This document shows, piece after piece, positions 55,869 to 64,000 of a DNA stretch of 64,000 nucleotides. Position 1 is the stretch's first letter; every line of letters starts with the position of its first letter. A model generated the notes under the pieces. That model saw only the letters and a program-made list of their open reading frames with translations, searched no databases and was not told where the DNA came from. Made by a program: the position numbers and the translations under genes. This DNA is from Cercospora beticola (taxonomy: Eukaryota; Ascomycota; Dothideomycetes; Mycosphaerellales; Mycosphaerellaceae), in contig NC_088941.1 of NCBI RefSeq assembly GCF_033473495.1, forward strand, positions 1,736,001 through 1,800,000, in the 5' to 3' direction.

Positions 55869-58511
55869 TCAGGTTTCTGGATAAGGTGACACAGTGCCGC
55901 TTGGGCTGCTGTTGCTTCGGGCTTCGAGCCTGGAAGCGGTTTCGTTCAGTCGTCTTGCAACGCCTTTCAGAGTCTGCCCTGCCTGAAATTTCGCCGCATC
56001 ACGCAGTCGTCGTTCACTGTTTGGCGTTCGAGATCGGGACGGAGGCGTTGTGAGTCCGCTGGGTACTGTAATGCCAGGACTTGGCAGCGGTGATGCTGAC
56101 GCAGCTGCTTCGCTGTTGACCATGAGAGTAGGAGTAGAAAGATCACGCCCCTCTTCATTAGCGCGATCTGCAGCACGTTGATCAATGCGCTCATTGACGT
56201 TGGCTCGAGCTCGGTCTCGTTTGTCGCGTGCAAATGAAGCCAGCCGACTCGTACGTGCACGAGCGCGAGTCCTAGATGCGGTCGTGCCGGCAAAATCGAT
56301 GGCATGATTGATCGATGATGCCAGGACGTTTGGATGTCGTCGAAGGCGTTCGATGTGTTCAACACGCCGCACCAAGACCACACTGGCGTTGTCGCGGTCA
56401 TTCAATATGCGCTCGAGTTCCTTTTGGTAAGCAGCCTCGTAGATGTCATCGTCGACACCGCTGGGGCTTTCGCACACCAAGAACTGACCATTGTCGTCAG
56501 TACCCTCGGTATCGCCACCAGCACCAATGTTGAGGTAAATTCGGTCTTCCAGTGGATCGTGAGCTTGACCCTTGCCTCGCTCATCCAGCGGGAACGTGCT
56601 GGCTTTGTGGTCCAAGTGCGGTCGTTCGAGGTGGTCATCGGATGCCGACATTGGTTGAGCAGCTAGAGGATGCGATGATTCTGATCCGAAACTCCGTGCC
56701 TCCGTTCCGGTGCTATCAAATGGCGATGGCGGCGTTTGTGGACTTTCGCGGCCACGTCTGCCAACGTCTGGTCCCTTTGGAAGTTCTTCCTCCATATCAC
56801 GGTGCACGCCTTCAACTACCAGAGCTGACTCCACTGGTCGGCGGTCTGATGCATCAACGCTCCGAGATGATCGGTGCACAGCGGATGGCGGCGCTGATAG
56901 TCGCGATTCGCGGCCAAAGAGACCTTCCATGAATTGAGGCCGCTTCCGGTAGATGAGCTTCTTGAATCGCTTCACTGCTTTCATCACCGTCATGAGATGT
57001 GCCATGTTGCCAGTGATAGCTTCGTTCATCTCTGCGTCAGTTGGAGGCTCGACGAGCGTTGCGCAGTTGTCTTCTGCAGGCATCATCGGATCCGTTCCGT
57101 TCCGGGTGACCCATGGATGCTCCTAGTGCAATGTCAGCCTCGTTCTACCGCGGATGCAAGAATACATACGCGAAGCTCAGCCATGGTGATACGCCTATCT
57201 GGATCCTTCTCCAGTAATCGGCGGATCAGGTCTGTGAATGTGTCGTCTTTCTCCTCCTCGAGCTGAGGTTCGTCGCTTTTGATAGCCTCATATAACTCTA
57301 GCATGTTTGACTTCTCGAAGGGTATGCGTCCGTAGCGCAAGCAATACAGTGTGACACCCATGCTCCAGATATCTGCGGCTTTGCCACTCACGGGTCCATG
57401 CTTGACCACGCAAAGCTCGGGCGGCATGAAAGCTGGGCTTCCTGCTGATTTTGTTGTGTGCATTTCAGATTCTTTCTCGAACATTTCGCTTACGCCAAAG
57501 TCGACGATCTTGAGAACATCGTCATGAGTGATGAGGCAGTTGTCTGGTTTGATGTCTCTGTGTATGATGCCTTGCGCGTGCAGGTACTCGATGCCGAGAA
57601 TCATGTCGCGGAACCAGTCGCGGCATTTCTCTTCGTCGTATGGCTCCGCGCGATGGTCGAGCCCGACATGCATCACAACGCCTTTCTTACACATTTCGAG
57701 TATCATATACAGTGAGTCCTCTTGCGGATCGTCCAGGACTTCAATGAGTGAAACCAAATTGTGATGATCCAATTTCTTCATAATGGCGATTTCTTCCTTA
57801 ATGAGCTCAAGCGAATTGTTGACGCCATTGAGCTTATCGGATGAGGTGTGTCGATGTAGTGGTGAATTGAATCCTCCGCCTGCAGATAGGTGGCCCGGCC
57901 TCCTGTGTTGATTCGGCTTCCGCAACAGATTCGATTGCGCTCGCTTTCGTAGCCGAGATTTGGAAAACTCTTTAACAGCCTGTGCAACCCGCAATATCAG
58001 TCCTGGTCCACATGAAGAGGGTGCTTGACGCAGAGCCGGAACAGCGCTGTTCTGGGCATGGAGTATCATGGATGGCTCACATATTCGTGACCGTACTGGT
58101 CTATTGCCAGATGTACTGCCCCAAAACTGCCTCTTCCAATCTCTTGCTTTATCATATATTGGTTAATGCGGTGGACGGCCCCGCCATCGTCATCGCTGCT
58201 GCCATAGTGTGACCGGGCGTCGAGGGTCTCTTTGACGCCTTTGGATCGTGAGGGTGCTCGTGCGTGGTGTCGCAGCGGACTTTGATATGTCGGCGCAGAT
58301 CTGCGGGGATCAGCATGGTGCGGGCAATGGCGCGGCGAGGGACCTACACATGTCGCACGGGGTGTCTCGAGTGGTGTCCGCCGTGGTCAGGAACGTTGAT
58401 ACTGATGCCGTGGCTCGGGACGATGCCGGGCGCGGCGTCCTTCTCCGGGGGAGTGGGAGTGGCAGCGGCAGCGGCTGGGCTCAGGTGGGTTGGCGAGGGC
58501 GACTCGGCCAT
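55869..58511 (-). CDS. CaMKK-type protein kinase (Ssp1/SAK1-like)
   Basis: Exons 58511-58348, 58300-58081, 57979-57170 and 57122-55869 on the minus strand give 815 residues. The kinase domain starts near residue 103: G-loop IGRGSFGAVHLA (110-120), catalytic Lys131, an Arg/Pro/Gly-rich insert after helix C start (NQHRRPGHLSAGG) that is characteristic of CaMKK, HRDIKPDN with Asp270, DFG with Asp288 and the AGSPAFMPPEL activation segment. CaMKK-type fungal kinases (S. pombe Ssp1, yeast Sak1/Tos3/Elm1) phosphorylate Snf1/AMPK in energy and stress signalling. The C-terminal ~400 residues are disordered and rich in Ser/Arg; I see no clear calmodulin-binding helix. The first exon starts MAESPSPTHLSPA; its junction (phase 2) restores a continuous frame. 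Family sure; exact pathway inferred. Confidence 0.9.
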
Positions 58512-59031
58512 GGCGGAGCGGAGCGGTGCTGCTTTTTCTCACGTAGGTTCGAGGGAGAGAGGCATTCCTACGCTGTCAATGACGGGCGGCGCGGGCGGGC
58601 GAGGGACAGCGCAGGTATGATGTTAGCAGAAGAAGAAGAAGAAACGGAGACGGGCGTGATTCTCCGCTTCTTCACATGGGATGAGGTCGCTGCTAGCTCC
58701 ATCAGCCAGCTCCTGCACACGCCTGGCAGCAGCTATCGAAGGAACGATTAGAACTCAAGAAGGTGTGGGGTCCGGCTGAGTCTGACTGGCGTTGAATTCG
58801 TGCTAAGTCATCCACCACCAACACCCCAACTCCGCGCAGCCATTGGACTGTCTGGCCTGTCTGGCGCGCCTCCTTCCAATATCCGAGAACCATAGCACCC
58901 GCGCATTAAGCATCGCGACACGTGCGGCCTGCATGTGGGAGAGCCATTGGGCGGCTCCGCTTCACAACCTCCCCTGATCTGGGCCATGCTCGCAGTTTCA
59001 CGCACCAAATTACCCGGCACTTGAGGCACAA
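58512..59031. promoter_or_regulatory. bidirectional promoter region kinase/BET5
   Basis: 520 bp between divergent start codons. Includes an AGA-repeat at 58627-58643 on the plus strand, i.e. a TTC-rich tract in the kinase leader. No TATA box seen. Confidence 0.45.
58627..58643. repeat. AGA/TCT trinucleotide repeat
   Basis: Short run of AGA units upstream of the kinase start; pyrimidine-rich on the coding strand of the kinase. Confidence 0.6.
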
Positions 59032-59601
59032 ATGGCGGGCATGAGCGTCTACTCGTTCTACATCTTCGACAGGCACAGTGAGCACTCCTGCGCGGTACCT
59101 TGTATCCATGGGCACCGCATTGGCTGACGAGCTGTCTCAGCCGAATGCATCTACTCCAAGCGCTGGACTTCTCCTCCCGCCGTGCAGCAACGAGCCCCAA
59201 ACACAAGCGCCCTCAATAATGGCGAACTTCCCGTATCAGCACGAAGGGCTCTGAAGGCCGAGGACGACGCCAAACTTATCTTCGGCACCGTCTTTTCCTT
59301 GCGGCGTATGGCTCGTCAGCTCGGTGGGCAAGATGACCAGTTCTTGTCATACCGCACTGGAGAATACAAGCTTCATTATTTCGAGACGCCGACGCAACTC
59401 AAACTCGTCATGCTCACTGACACCCGTGTTGGCAATATGCGCACCGTGCTGCATCAGATCTGGGCTACGCTGTACGTGGAGTATGTTGTGAAGAGTCCGC
59501 TTGCGCCAACGGAGCATCCCAAAGGCGTTGGCGTGGCGAATGAGCTGTTTGAAGGTGGCCTGGAGTCCTTCATTGCATCCATATTCTCTCCTCAACAATG
59601 A
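59032..59601 (+). CDS. BET5: TRAPP complex subunit BET5 (TRAPPC1)
   Basis: Exons 59032-59077 and 59141-59601 encode 168 residues. The N-terminus MSVYSFYIFDRHTECIYSKRW is formed across the intron and is the BET5 signature; the ATG at 59041 is an equally good start. The longin-type fold continues with LKAEDDAKLIFGTVFSLRRMARQL, FLSYRTGEYKLHYFETPTQLKLVMLTD and the closing helices VLHQIWATLYVEYVVKSPL and FEGGLESFIASIF. Bet5 is a core subunit of TRAPP, the exchange factor for Ypt1/Rab1 in ER-to-Golgi and autophagy traffic. The residue ~25-40 insertion (PPAVQQRAPNTSALNNG) is common in fungal members. Divergent from the kinase. Confidence 0.94.
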
Positions 59602-60314
59602 CGAATGCAGGACGCCTATCTTTCACGAGAAGACACATGTGATCAGACCCGGACCGGAGTACCAACTCCTCGGTCTTGCAATCCTCCGCAACTGGTTCCG
59701 AGATCATGGCGTCAGCGTCGAGTGCTTCATGTCACTGACTAGCAACGCGCTGAGAAATTGGTGTCACAACTGCCACAAGTGCAAGAGAAAGAGCAGCCAC
59801 CACAAAGCCAATCTAGCCTTGAGCTAATGAAAACAAGATGCGATTCGCAAACAATAGACAGAGCCATTTTCTTCCAAGACTTTGGCCAGCAGGACTGGAA
59901 TGACACCGCCTCACAGACTAGATACGATCCAAGCCACAGGAGCCTCGGCGCATTACGCACCATGACTTGACGATCACGGAAGGAGATGCGACAGCAGGGC
60001 GGAATGAATTACAGTAGCACGTCGAATCACACGACCAGCGAAAGTAAATGTGCGAGATAGCGCTAGCTCTTTCAGCGCATCTCGCATATTCCCACAAGAG
60101 GCTCAGGTGTGATTCTATGAAATTTACAGAACCACGCTCTCAAGCATGGTCATCGTCTCCAATTACTTCATCTTCAAGAGCCATCCCTCTCGTGTACTGA
60201 ATGCCTCTGTTGCATGCTTCTTAAACTCTCCGAAACATTAGTGATACTTGGCTTACAGTCCGTGCACCCTGCTCTGGCACCTCGCGTCTCGCGCTTGTCT
60301 ACATTCCACCATCA
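59602..60314. other. convergent intergenic region BET5 / JmjC gene
   Basis: 3' flanks of both genes. Frames on both strands lack features. No RNA gene or repeat seen. Confidence 0.5.
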
Positions 60315-62227
60315 TCAAGTCGCAGCATTCGCAGTCTTCTTGCTCTTAGGCTCCTTAGGCTTAGGCAGATCCACGAAACGCTTCTTCAGTTTCTTGAATT
60401 CGGCGATAGATTGCGCTCCTCCCCACTTGTCCTCTTGACCAAGCTTCTTCGCCTGATCCACGAACCTCTCCACGCGATCGAGATAGCCCAACGCCGCTTC
60501 GCTCAAGTCTTCATTCACGATATTCGGGTTCTCGTGCTCCTCCAAGAGAGTCTTGACCCAATGTACGATGTTGGAACAGCGCAAAACATGGCCTCCAAAC
60601 GAAAGACTGTCGCCCGCTGCGCGTAAGCGGAAGACCATGTGGACGGTGCCTGCTGGGAAGAACACAGTTTGGCCAGGCTTGAGGACAACATAGCGCCATC
60701 TTCCATCTCGGAAGCGCTGGGGATCTCGTCTCCACGCTGCGCGTTCTTCTGCGGAAGGATGTGAGAGCCAGCCAAAGCCAATGCAGCCTTGGTTGAGTGT
60801 GATGAAAGTGCTGTAGCCATGCGAGTCCTGATGGGGTTCTGTCAGGGCACCTGCTTGTGCGAGGAGTGCCCACTTCTCGACGTCCTTGAATCCTGGCTCG
60901 TATTTGCGACGACGCGTCTCATCGGCAGAGTTGGGGATCTTCAGCTTCGTGATCAGCCGACAGTCTTCATTGCTAAGAAAGAACGGTCTCAGGCCATCAT
61001 CGTGGTGTGTTGCGAGCTCCAATAAGTTCCACGGGTACTCTTTATCCTTTGGAATACTCGAGCTGAAACGCTCTTTGACTTGCCGCATAGTGACTGCACG
61101 CACTGAGACCCCGGTGTTACCAGTCCTGGCGCTTGAGTCTTGAATATGAGCTTTGGCAGTATTGTCGTAGTACTCTCCGAGGAACTCCGGCACTGTCGAC
61201 AATGGGAGAGGCTGTTGTTCAGCCGTAATAATGGGGCCATTGAAGAATTGCCCGGGCGCCACTTCTGCAAGAGCTTCGTTTTTGGAGAGGAACTTGGCTT
61301 CGTTGTTGTTCGGATACTCTGCCATCGACAACAAATCCCGCAGACGTCCTGCCGAGCGCTTGTGTACTGTATTACGGTCCACCTGCAAGGTGGTCTGTAG
61401 CTCGTCCAACATTGCCTCGACATATCTCCGATCGCTGACTTCATCGCGAAGCGGCCTAATGTTGCCAAGCGAATCGGTGTGCGATGCCGCTGGAGGAGGC
61501 ATGAAAGACATGACAGAAACCGACTCATGAGGCGGCGTGCGCACCAGGCTCGGTGCAGGAGGCGGCGTCGTGGGAAGAGACTTGGTGTCCTCGATGTTGT
61601 GGCTGATTTTGCGTTTCTTCGCGGATGGTTGCGGTCCGCGAGGTACCACATCTGTATCTGTATACTTCGGTTTCGTGGGACGTGCTCTACTAGACCGCTC
61701 GCGACCGTACATTCGAGGATCGAACTTTAGCGCATTCGACGACATCTCATTGTCCACGGCGGTCGGTTTCGGCGTAGACGGGCCCGCTGGTTCTAGTGTG
61801 TCCTCCATGGCGGTCTCGAGGTCGGCAGCCGCACCTGCTATAGTCGTGTGGTCCGCCGAATCGCGCCTAGGCATTGTGTCTAGAGCATCGTCGAGCTCTC
61901 TCTTCAACGGCAGCTTGACCACAAGCGATGGCGGCTCGGTCAAAGTCAGTCTTACTACACGTTGAGATAGCGCACGGGCAGGCGTTTCTGCCATTGCGAG
62001 CGGTTCTTCCCCTCCGGTGCGATACTGCGATACGTGATCGACAGGCAAGTGCAGAGGGTAAGGAATGTGATCAGGAAAAGAGCTTGCGAACATAAAGAGA
62101 CACTTACCTTGGTAGCTTTGCGAGGACGTCTCGCTTTCATTGTGTCCTCATCCGGAATTTGTGGTTGCGCAGCTTTCATTGTTGCGCGAGATGCAGCGGA
62201 CAAACGCCCGCTTCTGCGTGGCGGCAT
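60315..62227 (-). CDS. JmjC-type Fe(II) dioxygenase-like protein with basic N-terminus
   Basis: Exons 62227-62108 and 62024-60315 give 609 residues. The first exon encodes a basic, AT-hook-like tail (PPRRSGRL near the start and KARRPRKATK at the end). The next ~250 residues are disordered. The C-terminal half holds the JmjC-like barrel: a His438-x-Asp440 pair in LTEPHQDSHGYSTFITLNQG and the distal His502 in FFPAGTVHMVFR, the expected 2-His-1-carboxylate iron triad. A basic Lys-rich tail ends the protein. JmjC enzymes hydroxylate or demethylate proteins including histones. The conserved triad predicts activity; substrate unknown. Without splicing the frame would start at an ATG at 62093 with an unrelated leader. 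Confidence 0.75.
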
Positions 62228-62788
62228 TGACCAACAGTTCTTTCCCAGTCGTTCGGTCGCAACGCAAGGCACACGGCGATGCCTCAGACGAAGTCATGGC
62301 AAGATTTGAGTCGAAGGAACAGCCTTGATCTGTGTCACATGCATTCACTGTTCTGTTCGCCTTCGCACAAGCCACCGCAAGAATTTCCGAAGGCCGCCAT
62401 GGAAAGTAGGAATGGCAGGCGGGCAGGAAACGGTCAAAACTCGTTACTTGCACGATTGGCAGAGGCCACAAACAAGACATTTCACGAGACATTTGAGACA
62501 TTTGGAAAGAGTTCAGTAAGTTTGCAAAGTTCATTGCCATTTCATTGCATCGTGTCTATGCTGGTCTCATGCTATATCGCGCGCCCCGCGATGCATGAGG
62601 ATGAGTAGAGAGTAACTTCGCCGCTACCAAGAATCAGGCAGAGCTCGTCATTGCACTGTTCGCACCAATCGTAACCGCGGAGTCTTCAAGAGTGTCAAGA
62701 ACCCCAACGTCGAAAGACCCAAAGCGAAAGGACCTCAAGGTCGAAGGACATCAGAGTCGAGGAACCTCGAGTCGCCTCAGTGTCGCAT
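62228..62788. other. intergenic JmjC gene / six-Cys protein gene
   Basis: Promoter of the JmjC gene on the left; right end holds the 16-bp tandem repeat and 3' end of the six-Cys gene. The 109-codon plus-strand frame 62279-62608 lacks motifs. Confidence 0.45.
62705..62768. repeat. four degenerate 16-bp tandem repeats
   Basis: Consecutive units CAACGTCGAAAGACCC, AAAGCGAAAGGACCTC, AAGGTCGAAGGACATC and AGAGTCGAGGAACCTC share a GTCGAAGGACxTC core with no spacer. They lie 20 bp past the stop codon of the six-Cys secreted gene, so probably in its 3' UTR. Confidence 0.75.
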
Positions 62789-63153
62789 TTAGCAGGGAGT
62801 GCAGTTGCCGGCCATGAGGCACAGGCGGAAGTCGCAGGCGTGGTCGAGCAGGTACTGCTTCTCCTCGGCGCTGCAGCGGTCCCAAGCTGGTGGGTTGCTA
62901 GAGAGGTAAATGTCAGCAGATGTTCTCGAAAAGGGGTCGAGACACTTCTTACCAGCCACTAGGGGTGATGGTCTGAGCAGCCTTCTCGGCGACGATGGCA
63001 GCCGGAGCTTGGTTCTCGGCGCCCTAGATATTGTTAGCTCTTTGCCTCGAGGATGAGTGACAGTTGACTTACAGTGGTGGCCGGCAAGCCGGCGACGGTG
63101 GTAGCCATGAAGGCGATGATGGCGGCGCCAGCGATCTTCATGATGGACTTCAT
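62789..63153 (-). CDS. 86-residue secreted six-cysteine protein (effector-like)
   Basis: Three exons on the minus strand (63153-63073, 63023-62953, 62897-62789), 86 residues; each intron has clean GT-AG ends (49 and 55 nt). A signal peptide covers about residues 1-22 (MKIAGAAIIAFMATTVAG). The mature part begins LPATTGAENQAPAA and carries six Cys: 51, 59, 72, 77, 83 and the C-terminal residue 86, enough for three disulfides. The second intron splits Cys51. Small size, secretion and even Cys number are hallmarks of fungal effectors and other apoplastic proteins, but nothing here shows a host role; antimicrobial or wall functions are equally possible. The leader upstream is C/A-rich on the coding strand, as in strongly expressed fungal genes. 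Family not recognised. Confidence 0.85.
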
Positions 63154-63602
63154 GGTGGATGTTGTTGAGTGATGAAGTGTGTTGGAGGTGTGTTGAAGTG
63201 TGTGGAAGGTGTGGTGAGTTGCTGAGGTTGGCACTTTGGTTGTGTGTGTGGGAGGAAGAAGAAAGGAATCGAGGGAGAGAAATGGCTGAAGAAATACTCG
63301 GTGCGCAGGTGAGCGGGTCACGTTCCCGTGCCGTGCTGCCGGAGTGAATCGTTTGCTTGTGATGCGGGAAGAGCGCCACATGCAAACGGAGTAAATGAGG
63401 GAGGTCAAAGTGAAGGAGATGAGTTGTCGGTGCGTTCCGTCTTGGAATTGATGAGCTACAGAACCAACGTGTTCAACTAGCATTGCACTGCGCCCATGGA
63501 GAAACTGGCGAAACGGCGGGCGAATCTGAAGCAACGGTCACGAGAAGGCATATACTCTCCGTCCGACTCACATCACATTTCACTTCGAAAGCTTGGTACC
63601 AC
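63154..63602. promoter_or_regulatory. divergent promoter region of six-Cys gene and rightmost frame
   Basis: The 90 bases next to 63154 are very C/A-rich on the minus strand with repeated CACACTTCAACAC-like words, a probable long 5' leader of the six-Cys gene. No TATA box is obvious. No gene otherwise. Confidence 0.5.
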
Positions 63603-64000
63603 ATGAAAATCGACAAAGCCCCATATGTCATGGCTCCTGACATGAAGAACACCCGTTTCCCGAACGACGACGCTCCCATAGAGCCGAGCGCTGCACTGGA
63701 TCAAGCAGATGGTCCTTCCAACGGAGCAAGACAGCGCTCGTCCTTGGGAAAGGAGCAAGTACTTACGCGCAACGCGACATACGCAGATTCTGCGCTTCCA
63801 CTTGTCACTTCAGGGGCGCCATCAGCTGCTGCGGAGCGACCCACATACCACCGTCATCCAGGTGACTCACTGCCATCGGCCGCACCTGAACGCTCGGCTC
63901 AAGGCTCGGCTGAAGGTCCAGGTGAATGTGAAGTCACCACGGCAACAGGGAACATGGCGCCTCAGGCTCACTCATCCTCCTCCTATCCTCCAATACCAGA
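63603..64000 (+). CDS. N-terminal part of an unidentified protein, runs off the window
   Basis: From the ATG at 63603 the frame is open to the last base of the window (132 codons, no stop). The sequence is Ala/Pro/Ser-rich and looks disordered (MKIDKAPYVMAPDMKNTRFP, then LPLVTSGAPSAAAERP, GSAEGPGECEV). No signal peptide or membrane helix. Long disordered N-termini are common in fungal regulators and transporters. An intron may interrupt it; I cannot tell its family. Confidence 0.5.
   Translation, partial: MKIDKAPYVMAPDMKNTRFPNDDAPIEPSAALDQADGPSNGARQRSSLGKEQVLTRNATYADSALPLVTSGAPSAAAERPTYHRHPGDSLPSAAPERSAQGSAEGPGECEVTTATGNMAPQAHSSSSYPPIP

Noticed and set aside
1..64000. tRNA, rRNA, transposon or CRISPR content
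   Set aside because: I scanned by eye for tRNA T-arm words, terminal inverted repeats with transposase or reverse transcriptase motifs, and regular repeat-spacer arrays; none was convincing. A tRNAscan and repeat search would settle this.

Overview
The window looks like a nuclear contig of a filamentous ascomycete. The evidence is short introns (mostly 47-70 nt, GT-AG, often with a CTAAC/CTGAC-type branch site), single-gene transcription units on both strands, Zn2Cys6 regulator architecture, GPI-anchored and small secreted proteins, and the identities of the housekeeping genes. Gene style and best-remembered family members suggest a Dothideomycete (Mycosphaerellales-like); that placement is inference. 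There is no prophage, CRISPR array, rRNA or convincing tRNA, and I saw no transposon.

Layout. 1-10.5 kb is an accessory or metabolic stretch: the 3' end of a carotenoid cleavage dioxygenase, a flavin monooxygenase with an N-terminal NTF2/SnoaL-like region, a secreted GH3 beta-glucosidase, a small secreted SnoaL-like protein and an MFS hexose transporter. 12-27 kb holds a nitroreductase-like protein, an SPX-EXS phosphate exporter (SYG1/XPR1), a small GPI-type secreted protein, a class II eIF4E (4EHP type), a 918-residue GPI-type wall protein with five related repeats, and an SLC43/FMP42-like transporter. After a gene-poor 2.4 kb come a metallo-beta-lactamase-fold protein that has lost metal ligands, a Zn2Cys6 transcription factor and 5-aminolevulinate synthase. 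37-60 kb is mainly core cell biology: RIX1 and YPP1 (divergent), a 72-residue Cys-rich protein, ribokinase, a secreted 181-residue protein, PWP2 and septin CDC12 (divergent), WDR83/MORG1, a GH64 glucanase without a signal peptide, a CaMKK-type kinase and TRAPP subunit BET5. The window closes with a JmjC-type protein, an 86-residue six-cysteine secreted protein and an open reading frame running off the right edge.

I reconstructed exon structures by hand from splice sites, reading frame and family conservation. Several genes only make sense when spliced: the eIF4E, YPP1, PWP2, BET5, kinase, zinc-cluster and small secreted genes all begin in short first exons. Links between genes are mostly loose. 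GH3 beta-glucosidase plus hexose transporter fits cellobiose use, RIX1 and PWP2 both serve ribosome assembly, and the carotenoid oxygenase next to the monooxygenase could act on a common substrate.

The best leads for novelty are the six-Cys secreted protein with a 16-bp repeat just beyond its stop codon, the repeat-built wall protein, the ligand-less MBL-fold protein, the apparently cytosolic GH64 enzyme, and a recurrent switch within genes from a C-rich to a G-rich coding strand.
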